Shown one piece after another: positions 1 to 8,247 of a stretch of 62,716 bases of DNA. Under the pieces are notes generated by a model. That model saw only the letters and a list, made by a program, of their open reading frames with translations, had not been told where the DNA came from and did not search any database. The translations under genes and the position numbers were made by a program. How positions within the stretch are numbered: position 1 is the first letter of the stretch; each line of letters begins with the position of its first letter. The DNA lies in contig NZ_JAERRG010000042.1 of NCBI RefSeq assembly GCF_016741935.1, positions 1 through 62,716 of the forward strand, given 5' to 3'. This DNA is from Streptomyces endocoffeicus (GTDB lineage Bacteria; Actinomycetota; Actinomycetes; Streptomycetales; Streptomycetaceae).

Positions 1-27
1 ACCGCGGCGGTACGGGGCCCCACGGCC

Positions 28-438
28 TCAGCGAGCGCTGCCCAGGTTTCGGTCGGCGTCGGCACCCTCGAGCATGAGGGTGGTCTCCTCGATGCGGCGG
101 AACCGCCCGTCGGGGGCGAACTCGGCGAAGAGGTAGACCTCCGTGCGCACACAGGAGCCGTCGGTCTTGACGACGTCGATGACATGGCGGTCCGCGTAGC
201 GGTCGCCCTGCGCGAGCTCGTCGAGGACCTGGACCGATCCGTCGGCCACGACCGTGCGCAGGTGGCCGATATGGGCCATGAACTCACCGCGGTCGTCCCA
301 GCGGCCGTCGGTGCGCTGACGGTAGTCGGGGGCGAAGTGCCGGTCGACGGCCTCGGACAGTTCGAGACCGGGCGTGAAGAGCAGGTCGGTGAGGGCGGTG
401 GCGACGTCGGTACGGGAGGTGGGGGTGGCAGTGGCCAT
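28..438 (-). CDS. NTF2/SnoaL-like small protein
   Basis: Predicted cytoplasmic protein of 136 residues, the size of a single SnoaL/NTF2-like alpha+beta barrel. Seen: an N-terminal helical part with LSEAVDRHFAPDYRQRTDG, a stretch RHVIDVVKTDGS that fits a central strand, and a C-terminal FRRIEETT strand. Members of the fold include polyketide cyclases, ketosteroid isomerase-like enzymes and many uncharacterised proteins, so no reaction can be assigned. The ATG at 438 is chosen because AAGGAC lies six bases upstream; a longer in-frame start to 486 would run through the operator region. It is divergent from the MarR gene across two palindromes and is probably the regulator's target. Confidence 0.8.
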   Translation of the reverse strand: MATATPTSRTDVATALTDLLFTPGLELSEAVDRHFAPDYRQRTDGRWDDRGEFMAHIGHLRTVVADGSVQVLDELAQGDRYADRHVIDVVKTDGSCVRTEVYLFAEFAPDGRFRRIEETTLMLEGADADRNLGSAR

Positions 439-470
439 GACGGTGTCCTTCGGTTTCGTAGGTCGAAAAC

Positions 471-489
471 TGCGTGCGCCGAGCACGCA
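471..489. promoter_or_regulatory. Palindromic operator 1 (probable MarR site)
   Basis: TGCGTGCGCCGAGCACGCA has perfect 7-bp arms (TGCGTGC/GCACGCA) around five bases. It lies between the divergent NTF2-like and MarR genes and shares its left half with the second palindrome 38 bp away. Binding by the adjacent MarR protein is inferred. Confidence 0.6.
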
Positions 490-508
490 CTTACACCGTA
501 CCGCATAT

Positions 509-527
509 TGCGTGCGCCGCGCACGCT
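509..527. promoter_or_regulatory. Palindromic operator 2 (probable MarR site)
   Basis: TGCGTGCGCCGCGCACGCT has 7-bp arms GCGTGCG/CGCACGC around CCG and nearly repeats the site at 471-489. It ends 12 bases before the MarR start codon, a position suited to autorepression. Confidence 0.6.
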
Positions 528-539
528 AGACTGGGGGTC

Positions 540-1067
540 ATGCCGAACGACGTGGGACACGAGATCGCCGACGCACTGGGAACGCTGCTCAAGCGCGGCA
601 CCCGTGAGCAGATCTACCGACGCCTGACCGAGAGCCTGGGCGAGGCCGTGGACGAGGTCACCTACCCCGTGCTCAGCGGACTCGCCCGCACCGGCCCGCG
701 CAGCGCCGCCGGTCTCGGCGACGAGATCGGGCTGGACCGCTCCGGCGTCACCCGCCGCGCGACCCGCCTGGAGGAAGCCGGTCTGCTGCGCCGCGAGCCC
801 GACCCCGCCGACCGGCGCGCCACTCTGCTCGCCCTGACCGAGGCCGGGCGGGCGGCGATCGAGACGACCCGGCAGCGCCTCGCCGCGCACATCGAGGACT
901 CCCTCGCCTCGTGGCCGCCCGGCGAGGCGCGGACCTTCGCCCGCCAGCTGCACCGCTTCGTCAACCACGGGCCCTTCACCGCACAGGCCGGTCGCCAAGG
1001 TCCGCCCGGACCACCGCCACCCGCATCAGGTCCGCCGTGCGCGGGTCAGGAGAGCCAGTCGGCGTAG
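540..1067 (+). CDS. MarR-family transcriptional regulator
   Basis: A 175-residue winged-helix regulator of the MarR family, normally a dimer that releases a palindromic operator on binding a small ligand. Seen: LLKRGTREQIYRRLTE (helix 1), a helix-turn-helix region with GPRSAAGLGDEIGLDRSGVT, and the wing RREPDPADRRATLLALTEAG, in which the DxR wing signature is clear. ATG 540 is used; the longer reading from 474 would translate the operators. Its 3' end overlaps the convergent NAD(P)H-binding gene by 22 bp. The Pro-rich last ~25 residues are atypical and may reflect that overlap. Target inferred: the divergent NTF2-like gene and itself. Confidence 0.88.
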   Translation: MPNDVGHEIADALGTLLKRGTREQIYRRLTESLGEAVDEVTYPVLSGLARTGPRSAAGLGDEIGLDRSGVTRRATRLEEAGLLRREPDPADRRATLLALTEAGRAAIETTRQRLAAHIEDSLASWPPGEARTFARQLHRFVNHGPFTAQAGRQGPPGPPPPASGPPCAGQESQSA

Positions 1068-1774
1068 CGGGTGGGGGCGAGGTCGGCGCCCGTGTCGGTG
1101 AGGACGTCGCCCTTGACCGCCCCGAACATGCCGGCGGTCGGGTCGGTGACGACGGTGCGGTTGTCACCCTTGGCGGACAGGGTGATCCGGCCCAGCTCAT
1201 CCAGGGTGAAGACCTCGGGACCCGCGATGTTGCGGATGCCCCGCAGCGGAGGGCCCTGGGCCACATCGGTCACCGCGGCGGCCACGTCCTTGGCGGCGAT
1301 CGGCTGGATCGGCGTGGCGGGCAGCCGGACGGTCTCGCTGTCGGCGGTCCAGGACAGGGTGGCGTCCATGAACTCCATGAACTGCGTCGCCCGGACGATC
1401 GAGTACGGGATCGGCCCGGCCGCGAGGAGCTCCTCCTGGAGCGCCTTGGCCCGGTAGTAGTCCAGCTCCGGCACCTGGTCCACGCCGACGATCGAGAGAA
1501 TCACGAAGTGGCCGACGCCGGCCTTCTGGGCCGCGGCCAGCAGGTTGTCCATGGACGTCTGAAAGAAGGCCAGGGAGGCTTCGTCGAACGTCGGGGAGTT
1601 CGCCAGGTTGACGACGACGTCGGCCCCCGCCACGGCCTCCTCCAGCCCCTTGCCGCTAATGATGTCGACTCCCGTGGATGGCGAATGCGGCACCGCCTCG
1701 TGCCCGGCGGCCTTCAGATTCTTGACGACCTGCGACCCGATGAGCCCGGTACCGCCGATGACCGCGAACTTCAT
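1046..1774 (-). CDS. NAD(P)H-binding NmrA/SDR-like protein
   Basis: A 242-residue atypical short-chain dehydrogenase with an N-terminal Rossmann motif GGTGLIGSQVVKNL (residues 7-20), in the NmrA/NAD(P)H-binding group related to nucleoside-diphosphate-sugar epimerases. VVVNLANSP and FVILSIVGVDQV correspond to the nucleotide-binding and mid-sheet strands, and DYYRAKALQEELL supplies a YxxxK pair. Members are redox sensors or reductases; the substrate here is unknown. The start at 1774 follows GAAAGG; a longer reading to 2110 crosses low-complexity CA-rich DNA and is rejected. Transcribed alone, convergent with MarR and divergent from the malic enzyme operon. Confidence 0.85.
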   Translation of the reverse strand: MKFAVIGGTGLIGSQVVKNLKAAGHEAVPHSPSTGVDIISGKGLEEAVAGADVVVNLANSPTFDEASLAFFQTSMDNLLAAAQKAGVGHFVILSIVGVDQVPELDYYRAKALQEELLAAGPIPYSIVRATQFMEFMDATLSWTADSETVRLPATPIQPIAAKDVAAAVTDVAQGPPLRGIRNIAGPEVFTLDELGRITLSAKGDNRTVVTDPTAGMFGAVKGDVLTDTGADLAPTRYADWLS

Positions 1775-1981
1775 AACAGGCCTTTCGTCGGGGTATGTCC
1801 GCAAAGGGACGGATAACCCCCATACGGCATTCCATGCACCGGACTCCCGGGGCACCATTCCACCTCGCTCAAGATCGACGAGCGGGGGTGGGATCGCTAT
1901 GCGCACGGTAGAAGTGGCGTCGCGGGACTCTCCCGGTCCGGGTCCGCCGGGCGGCGCACGCACACACGCACGCATGCACAC

Positions 1982-2019
1982 GCATGCAGACGCACATTGG
2001 GCATGCAGACGCACATTGG
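1982..2019 (+). repeat. 19-bp tandem repeat in malic enzyme leader
   Basis: Two exact adjacent copies of GCATGCAGACGCACATTGG (1982-2000, 2001-2019) follow a CA-rich stretch from about 1958 and end 11 bases before the malic enzyme start, next to its GGGGAGAG ribosome-binding site. Confidence 0.9.
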
Positions 2020-2030
2020 GGAGAGACATC

Positions 2031-3704
2031 ATGGCCAAGAGCACCGCGCGGACTCCTGCCACTCCAGGCGCCCTGGCGGATCCGACCCTGAACCACGGCG
2101 TGGCGTTCACGCGGCCGGAGCGGGACGAGCTGGGCCTGACCGGGCGGCTGCCGTCCGGGGTGCTGACGCTGGAACAGCAGGCGCAGCGCTCGTACCAGCA
2201 GTTGCAGGCTCAGGGCAGCGACCTGGCCAAGAACGTGTACCTGGAGCAGTTGCACGACCGCAACGAGACCCTGTACTTCAAGGTGCTCACCGACAACCTC
2301 GTGGACCTTTTGCCGATCGTGTACGACCCCACGGTCGGCGAGGCGATCGAGAAGTACTCCCATGAGTACCGCCGCCCCCGAGGCGTCTTCCTCTCCATCG
2401 ACGACCCCGATGGCATGGAGAAGGCATTGGCCACGCTCCAGCTCGGGCCCGAGGACGTGGACCTGATCGTGTGCACCGACGCCGAGGAGATCCTGGGCAT
2501 CGGCGACTGGGGCGTGGGCGGAATCCAGATCTCGGTCGGGAAGCTGGCCGTCTACACCGCGGCGGCCGGTATCGATCCGCGCCGTGTCATCGGCGTGTCA
2601 CTGGACGTGGGCACGGACCGTGAGTCGCTGCTGAAGGACCCGCTGTACCTGGGCAACCGGCACGCCAGGGCTCGCGGCGCCGACTACGACGCGTTCATCG
2701 AGAAATATCTGCGGACGGCCTCGTCGATGTTCCCGGGCGCGCTGCTGCACTTCGAGGACTTCGGCCCGAGCAACGCCCGGCGGATCCTGGAGACGTACGG
2801 CCGCAGCTACCGGATCTTCAACGACGACATGCAGGGCACCGGTGCGATCACCCTGGCCGCGGCCCTGTCGGCGGTCAAGGTCGGCGGGGTACGGATGCGC
2901 GACCAGAAGCTCGTGGTCTTCGGTGCCGGCACCGCCGGGGTGGGCATCGCCGACCAGCTCCGTGATGCCATGATCCGCGACGGCGCGAGCCCCGAGCAGG
3001 CCACCGCACAGGTCTGGCTGATCGACAAGCAGGGCCTGCTCACCCGCGACATGACCGATCTGCGGGACTTCCAGCGGCCTTACGCGCGCGACCGGTCGGA
3101 GGTCGCCGACTGGGCGGCCGAGGGCGGCGCGATCTCACTGCCGGAGACCGTGCGCCGGGTCGGGCCGACAATCCTGCTGGGCACCTCCACCGTGCACGGG
3201 GCGTTCACCCGCGAGGTCGTCGAGGCCATGGCGGCGGCTACCGAACGCCCGATCGTCTTCCCGCTCTCCAACCCGACCTCGCGCATCGAGGCCATGCCCG
3301 ACGACATCATCGCCTGGTCGAAGGGCAAGGCCCTGATAGCGACCGGCATCCCCGTCCCACCCGTGGAACACGAGGGGGTGACCTACCGGATCGCGCAGGC
3401 CAACAACGCGCTGCTGTACCCCGGACTGGGCCTCGGCACGATCGTCTCCGGAGCGTCCACGGTGACCGCGGACATGCTGCTCGCGGCCGCTGAAGCGGTG
3501 GCCGACCAGGTCGACCTCACACAACCCGGCGCTTCCCTGCTGCCACCGGTGGAGAACCTGCGGGAGTCCTCGGCGGCCACCGCGGCGGCGGTGCTCGAGG
3601 CGGCGGTCCGCGAGGGCGTCGCCACCAGCAAACCGGCCGATCCCGCCCAGGCCGTCCGCCAGGCCATGTGGGAACCCGCCTACGGCGACGGAGCGGCGTC
3701 ATGA
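2031..3704 (+). CDS. NAD-type malic enzyme
   Basis: Oxidatively decarboxylates malate to pyruvate with reduction of NAD(P). At 557 residues it matches the large (about 560 aa) bacterial/eukaryotic-type malic enzymes rather than the 400-residue MaeB type. Seen: YDPTVGEAIEKYSHEYRRP near the N-terminus, the substrate/metal segment LLHFEDFGPSNARRIL and FNDDMQGTGAITLAA, the dinucleotide motif FGAGTAGVGIA, and FPLSNPTSRIEA. Start ATG 2031 has GGGGAGAG upstream. Its TGA overlaps the fumarase ATG (ATGA), so the pair is translationally coupled and links malate, fumarate and pyruvate. NAD versus NADP preference is not decided by eye. Confidence 0.93.
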   Translation: MAKSTARTPATPGALADPTLNHGVAFTRPERDELGLTGRLPSGVLTLEQQAQRSYQQLQAQGSDLAKNVYLEQLHDRNETLYFKVLTDNLVDLLPIVYDPTVGEAIEKYSHEYRRPRGVFLSIDDPDGMEKALATLQLGPEDVDLIVCTDAEEILGIGDWGVGGIQISVGKLAVYTAAAGIDPRRVIGVSLDVGTDRESLLKDPLYLGNRHARARGADYDAFIEKYLRTASSMFPGALLHFEDFGPSNARRILETYGRSYRIFNDDMQGTGAITLAAALSAVKVGGVRMRDQKLVVFGAGTAGVGIADQLRDAMIRDGASPEQATAQVWLIDKQGLLTRDMTDLRDFQRPYARDRSEVADWAAEGGAISLPETVRRVGPTILLGTSTVHGAFTREVVEAMAAATERPIVFPLSNPTSRIEAMPDDIIAWSKGKALIATGIPVPPVEHEGVTYRIAQANNALLYPGLGLGTIVSGASTVTADMLLAAAEAVADQVDLTQPGASLLPPVENLRESSAATAAAVLEAAVREGVATSKPADPAQAVRQAMWEPAYGDGAAS

Positions 3705-5188
3705 CCGCGCGGCAGCCGAAGCGATCCGCCCCGGCCGGGGGCGGCGACGCCCCGGAGATCCTCGACCTGCCCATCGGTCTGCACGCGGCCGGCAGCCGCC
3801 GGGAGACCGACTCGATGGGCGCCATCGACGTCCCGGCGGACCGGTACTGGGGCGCGCAGACACAGCGGTCCCTGATCCACTTCTCCATCGGGGACGACCG
3901 GATGCCCAAGGCCGTCTACCACGCCTACGGCCACGTCAAGAAGGCCGCCGCGATCGTCAACGGGCGGGCCGGGCGGCTGCCGGACTGGAAGGCCGACCTG
4001 ATCCAGCGGGTGGCCGACGAGGTCATCGCGGGCAGGCTCGATGACCACTTCCCGTTGTACGTGTGGCAGACCGGGTCCGGGACGCAGTCCAACATGAACA
4101 CCAACGAGGTGATCAGCAACCGCGCGATCCAGCTGGTCGGCGGCGAGTTGGGCAGCAAGTCGCCCATCCACCCCAACGACCACGTCAACATGGGGCAGTC
4201 CTCGAACGACACCTTCCCCACCGCCATGCACGTGGCCGCGGTCAAGGCGGTCCACGAACGCCTGCTGCCCAGCGTGCGGGAGCTCCAGCGGGCGATCGCG
4301 GCCAAGGCGGACCAGTGGCGCGACGTGGTGAAGATCGGCCGCACCCATCTGGAGGACGCGGTGCCGCTCACGGTCGGACAGCAGTGGTCCGGCTACGCCC
4401 GTCAACTGGACCAGGCCGCGGACCGGGTCACCCGGTCCGCGGAAGGACTGCATGAACTCGCCGCGGGCGGCACGGCGGTCGGCACGGGGCTGAACGCGCC
4501 ACCGGACTTCGGCGAGCGGATCGCCGCCGAGATCGCCTCGGCCACCGGCTACCCGTTCACCACCGCCGCCAACAAGTTCGCCGCGCAGGGCGGCCTGGAC
4601 GCCATGGTCGACGCCTCGGCCGGGCTGCGGGCCCTCGCCGTGCCGCTGATGAAAATCGCCAACGACATCCGGTGGCTGGCCTCGGGGCCCCGCTGCGGCC
4701 TCGGTGAACTGCACCTCCCGGCCAACGAGCCGGGATCCTCGATCATGCCGGGCAAGGTCAACCCGACCCAGTGCGAGGCGATGGTCATGGTCTGCATCCA
4801 GGTGCTGTCCGAGGACTCGGCCATCGCCTTCGCCGGCTCACAGGGCAACTTCGAACTCAACGCCATGCGCCCCGTCATCATCAACAACTTCCTGCACGCG
4901 GCCACCATCCTCGCCGACGCCTGCGCCAAGCTGCGCCAGTACTGCATCGAGGGCGCCCGGCTCAACCGCGACCAGATCGACGATGATGTCAACCGGTCCC
5001 TGATGCTGGTCACCGCGCTCTCGCCGGTCATCGGCTACGACAGGGCCTCGGCCATCGCGCACAAAGCCGACGACGAGGGCACCACTCTGCGAGAGGCAGC
5101 GCTGGCCTCCGGCGACGTCACCGCGAAGGACTTCGACCGCATCGCCGACCCGGCCGCCATGGTCGGCCCGGCCGAGCGGCGCGGGTGA
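3701..5188 (+). CDS. fumC: Fumarate hydratase class II
   Basis: Hydrates fumarate to malate reversibly in the TCA cycle; an iron-free homotetramer of the fumarase/aspartase superfamily. Seen: RYWGAQTQRSLIHF near the N-terminus, TGSGTQSNMNTNEV, the histidine region HPNDHVNMGQSSND, GRTHLEDAVPLTVGQ, and the superfamily signature GSSIMPGKVNPTQCE. The 495 residues include about 48 extra N-terminal residues before MGAIDVPADRYWG, where many class II fumarases begin; that Met is the alternative start. ATG 3701 is preferred because it overlaps the malic enzyme stop. Immediately upstream is malic enzyme, so the operon can turn fumarate into pyruvate. Confidence 0.93.
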   Translation: MTARQPKRSAPAGGGDAPEILDLPIGLHAAGSRRETDSMGAIDVPADRYWGAQTQRSLIHFSIGDDRMPKAVYHAYGHVKKAAAIVNGRAGRLPDWKADLIQRVADEVIAGRLDDHFPLYVWQTGSGTQSNMNTNEVISNRAIQLVGGELGSKSPIHPNDHVNMGQSSNDTFPTAMHVAAVKAVHERLLPSVRELQRAIAAKADQWRDVVKIGRTHLEDAVPLTVGQQWSGYARQLDQAADRVTRSAEGLHELAAGGTAVGTGLNAPPDFGERIAAEIASATGYPFTTAANKFAAQGGLDAMVDASAGLRALAVPLMKIANDIRWLASGPRCGLGELHLPANEPGSSIMPGKVNPTQCEAMVMVCIQVLSEDSAIAFAGSQGNFELNAMRPVIINNFLHAATILADACAKLRQYCIEGARLNRDQIDDDVNRSLMLVTALSPVIGYDRASAIAHKADDEGTTLREAALASGDVTAKDFDRIADPAAMVGPAERRG

Positions 5189-5219
5189 AGGGACGCGATC
5201 CCCGAAACCCCGAAACCCC

Positions 5220-5267
5220 GAATCCCCGGAACCCCGAATCCCCGGAACCCCGAATCCCCGGAACCCC
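5220..5267 (+). repeat. 16-bp tandem repeat, three copies
   Basis: Three exact copies of GAATCCCCGGAACCCC (5220-5235, 5236-5251, 5252-5267), preceded by degenerate CGAAACCC units from 5202. The array fills the space between the convergent fumarase and secreted-protein genes. No stem-loop with a loop of normal size is visible. Confidence 0.9.
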
Positions 5268-5281
5268 AGGCCCCCGGATCC

Positions 5282-5794
5282 TCAGCGGATGAGATGGACG
5301 GTGAGCTGTGTCTCGGTGTTACTCGTGTTGACGGCGTGGATGTAGCCATGGGCCGTGCGGTAGCGCCCCGTGCCCCCGGTGATGGCCAGGGTGATGTCAC
5401 CGGGGCCGGCACTGGTGATGGTGAACACCCCCTGCACGGTGATCTGGCCCTCGGGCAGCGACAGAGTGATCTGACACTGCAGATCGCTCGTGTCCATGGG
5501 GGCGGTACGGGTCACGGTGCAGACCTCGTCGAATCGGCCCACCGTGGCATTGGAACGGAAGAGGTCCCCGGTGACGATGAGCTCGTCCCCCTGGCTGTTC
5601 CCCGGAGGGTCCACATCGACGGAGTTGGTCTGCGTCGGCCGCGCCGTCAGCTGGAAGACCTCGCTCCTCTGATGAGGGGGCAGAGGGAAGGCGGGGCCGG
5701 CGGCCGGTGTGGCGGCCACCGCCAGAGGGGCGCAGCACAGAGCGGCTGCCAGGCCGGTGGCCGCGCTCAGGACGGAACGTTTGACGTGGTGCAT
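5282..5794 (-). CDS. Secreted allene-oxide-cyclase/dirigent-like barrel protein
   Basis: A 170-residue exported protein with a clear signal peptide: MHHVKRSVL, then a hydrophobic Ala/Leu-rich core, with probable cleavage near AVAATP around residue 28. The mature part has the beta-rich pattern of the allene oxide cyclase/dirigent superfamily, including GDELIVTGDLF and the hallmark GTGRYRTAHGYIH. Bacterial members are uncharacterised; plant relatives guide radical coupling or cyclise oxylipins. The start is supported by GGAGGAGAGG directly upstream. Two cysteines (CTVTR, LQCQI) could form a disulfide. Single-gene unit; function unknown. Confidence 0.8.
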   Translation of the reverse strand: MHHVKRSVLSAATGLAAALCCAPLAVAATPAAGPAFPLPPHQRSEVFQLTARPTQTNSVDVDPPGNSQGDELIVTGDLFRSNATVGRFDEVCTVTRTAPMDTSDLQCQITLSLPEGQITVQGVFTITSAGPGDITLAITGGTGRYRTAHGYIHAVNTSNTETQLTVHLIR

Positions 5795-6032
5795 GGTCCT
5801 CTCCTCCGAGAGTGTCGGACAGCCCGTGACCCGGTGTCACATGAGGTGCCGATTCCCACGTCAGCATCCGGTGAACGGCGCGCCACAGCTACCTCGGTTG
5901 AGCATCCAGGTGATCATGTGACGGTGGCCGGGACCGCCACCGTCGTGCGGGCCGCCGAGTTCCGGTTGTAGATATATGCGCCTGTCTCGCTCGGAACGTA
6001 CGCTTCCGCCCCTATGCCGTGCCACACTGTGG

Positions 6033-6068
6033 GTGGCCCTCACCGCATCCCCCGTCGGTGAGGGCCAC
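6033..6068. terminator. Stem-loop terminator
   Basis: GTGGCCCTCACC (6033-6044) pairs perfectly with GGTGAGGGCCAC (6057-6068) around a 12-base loop. It lies about 105 bases past the WD40 gene stop and upstream of the secreted-protein gene. No U-tract, as is common in Streptomyces. The rest of the gene-free stretch 5795-6172 shows no recognisable element apart from the 5' leader of the secreted-protein gene. Confidence 0.6.
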
Positions 6069-6172
6069 TTACCTGAGGTGGGTCCGGACTGCCGCCGCGG
6101 GGCCGAGGTCGCGGCGGATGTACCACTCCGTGGACACCAGCCTCTCCCGGTCACTCAAGGGGCATCGTCGGG

Positions 6173-8020
6173 TCACCCTTCACCGGGAGCTGGGATCGGT
6201 GGGCTCGACGGGCTCAAGCGCCGTTCGTGTCCCGGCGGGTGGGCCTGCGCCTTGGCGATGGCCTGGCCGATGATCTCCTGCGGGGACAGCCCCGTGTGAT
6301 CGACCAGCGATCCGAGCAGCACGGCCCCGAGCAGCGCGGAGCTCTGCCCCAGATGGGTGGCGATCTGGGTGTACTCGTCCCAGCCCGCGATCATCTGCTC
6401 CACATCCCCCGTCGCGGTCGCCCGTGCGAAGGTCGTTTCGGCCGCTTCCAGCACATCGCGGTAGACCTCCACCAGCGGCTCCTCGCTGGGCGCTCCGCCT
6501 CCGCCTGTCGTTCCCCGGCACACCTTCAGCATGGCCGCGCCGACACGGTGGTGGAACTCGAGTCGGCGGGTCTTCATGTCTTTCAGCGCCTCGCGCTCGT
6601 ACAACCGTGCCGTACCGTCGCCGCTCGCGGTGGCGAGGAGAGTGCCGTCGGGAGAGAACGCCACCGACCGGACCCAGTCGGCGTGGCCGGTGAGGGGGCC
6701 GCCGATCGGAGTGCGCGTACGCGGGTTCCACAACCGCACCGTGTGGTCATCGCCTCCGGTGGCAAGAAGCGCGCCGTCCGGGGAGAACGCCACCGCGTAG
6801 AGCCAGCTGACGTGTTCGGTGAGGGGTTCGCCGATCGGGGTGCGGGCATGCGGGTTCCACAACCGCACTGTGCGATCGCCGCTCGCGGTGGCGAGGAGGG
6901 TCCCATCGGGAGAGAACGCCACCGACCGGACCCAGCCAGTGTGGCCGGTGAGGGGCTCGCCGACCGGCGTGCGGGTACGCGGGTCCCACAACCGCACCGT
7001 CCGATCGCCACCTCCGGTGGCGAGAAGCGCCCCGTCGGGGGAGAACGCCACCGCGTGGACCGCGCCGGTGTGGCCCGTGAGGGGCTCGCCCACCGCGGCA
7101 CGGGTGCGCGGGTTCCACAACCGCACCGTGCGGTCACCGCTCGCGGTGGCGAGGAGGGATCCGTCGGGAGAGAACGTCACCGATCTGACGGTGCTGGTGT
7201 GGCTGGGGAGGGGGTCGCCGATCGGCGTGCGGGTGTGCCGATCCCAGAGCCGGACCGTCCGGTCATCGGCTCCCGTGGCAAGAAGCGCGCCGTCCGGGGA
7301 GAACGCCACCGCGTAGACCGCGCCGGTGTGGCCCGTGAGGGGCTCGCCCACCGCGGCGCGGGTACGCGGGTCCCACAACCGCACCGTCCGATCGCCACCT
7401 CCGGTGGCGAGAAGCGCCCCGTCCGGAGAGAACGCCACGGACCGGATGGTGCTGCTGTGACCGGTGAGGGCAACAGATGCCGGGAGGAACGATGCGACCT
7501 TCAGCGGTGGCTGGGGTGGAGTCGCCTCGACCGGTGCGGCTGCGGGCGGGGCAGGTGCGGCTGCGGTAGGTGCGGGTGCGGGTGCGGCAGGTGCGGGTGC
7601 GGCAGGTGCGGGTGGTACAGCCGCAGGCGGTTCAGTCTCCGCCGGTGCGACCGCGGCCGGCGTTCTACGGCGTGTCGGCTTCGCGGCGGCGATGGCGGTC
7701 CAGCGGGTACGCCACGCGTCCAGCTCATGGGACCGGTTTCCGGGCGGCTCGCACTCCGCTCCCCACTCGTCCCACGACATCAGGGTGCGCACCAACCACA
7801 TCAGCTTGTCCCGGCTGACGTACCGGCCGCTGAACGCCGCGCTTTGCGTGGAGATCGGTAAGGACGCCTCCAGCCCGAACAGGCGCCCCGCGCGTGCCTC
7901 GATCGAGCGCAGTGACGGATTGCCCCGCCGCAGCCGCAACTGCGTGAGTTCCGCCGCCTGTTGGCGCAGCAGGTCTTCATACGTGCCAGTGCTGATCGCC
8001 GCCTGGTGCTGCTGCGTCAT
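6173..8020 (-). CDS. WD40 repeat protein with N-terminal helical domain
   Basis: A 615-residue cytoplasmic protein. Residues ~1-100 form a helical, HTH-like domain (LRSIEARAGRLFGLEASLP, FSGRYVSRDKLMWLVRTL) of a kind seen in several Streptomyces regulatory or STAND-type proteins. A Pro/Ala-rich linker follows (about residues 115-180). Then come seven 43-residue WD40 repeats, each with VRSVAFSPDG, LLATASGDRTVRLW or close variants. A ~120-residue helical tail without a recognised domain ends the protein. Seven blades make one closed propeller, a protein-interaction platform. ATG 8020 is chosen because upstream in-frame sequence runs into the divergent promoter region; no strong RBS is seen. Confidence 0.85.
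   Translation of the reverse strand: MTQQHQAAISTGTYEDLLRQQAAELTQLRLRRGNPSLRSIEARAGRLFGLEASLPISTQSAAFSGRYVSRDKLMWLVRTLMSWDEWGAECEPPGNRSHELDAWRTRWTAIAAAKPTRRRTPAAVAPAETEPPAAVPPAPAAPAPAAPAPAPTAAAPAPPAAAPVEATPPQPPLKVASFLPASVALTGHSSTIRSVAFSPDGALLATGGGDRTVRLWDPRTRAAVGEPLTGHTGAVYAVAFSPDGALLATGADDRTVRLWDRHTRTPIGDPLPSHTSTVRSVTFSPDGSLLATASGDRTVRLWNPRTRAAVGEPLTGHTGAVHAVAFSPDGALLATGGGDRTVRLWDPRTRTPVGEPLTGHTGWVRSVAFSPDGTLLATASGDRTVRLWNPHARTPIGEPLTEHVSWLYAVAFSPDGALLATGGDDHTVRLWNPRTRTPIGGPLTGHADWVRSVAFSPDGTLLATASGDGTARLYEREALKDMKTRRLEFHHRVGAAMLKVCRGTTGGGGAPSEEPLVEVYRDVLEAAETTFARATATGDVEQMIAGWDEYTQIATHLGQSSALLGAVLLGSLVDHTGLSPQEIIGQAIAKAQAHPPGHERRLSPSSPPIPAPGEG
6600..7470 (-). repeat. Seven ~129-bp in-frame WD40 repeats
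   Basis: Tandem 129-bp units encode the seven blades. Adjacent copies differ by only a few codons, mostly at the strand-D/blade junction (AAVGEPL, TPIGDPL, TPVGEPL), pointing to recent duplication or gene conversion. Ends are approximate. Confidence 0.85.
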
Positions 8021-8137
8021 GTCCACCGTTCCCCACGTTCCCCCACACCGTGCCGTGGGGAGCCAGGGTAGAGCCATAGCCATGGAACAGTACCGAACTT
8101 GCCGGAACACCGCAGAACGGTCCGCGACACGGACGAC

Positions 8138-8151
8138 CGTTCGGCCGAACG
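8138..8151. promoter_or_regulatory. 14-bp perfect palindrome in divergent promoter region
   Basis: CGTTCGGCCGAACG is perfectly self-complementary. It sits between the WD40 gene and the small membrane protein gene and overlaps a longer imperfect inverted repeat (GAACGGTCCG at 8115-8124 with CGGACGACCGTTC at 8130-8142). A regulator site is likely; the regulator is unknown. Confidence 0.45.
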
Positions 8152-8247
8152 CGACTGCCGTTCAGTGGTATCGGCCCGCTGATCAGGGTTCTGCGGGGTT
8201 GTTCGATCCCTGCGGGTGAAGGCGGCGAGCGCCTTCAGAGTTGAGGC

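Noticed and set aside
2031..5188. Malic enzyme-fumarase operon as a dedicated fumarate supply for the A-T protein
   Set aside because: More than 35 kb and several unrelated loci separate them; central metabolism explains the operon better.
6600..7470. Regular repeats considered as a CRISPR array
   Set aside because: The 129-bp period encodes WD40 blades in one frame; no short palindromic repeats with unique spacers are present.
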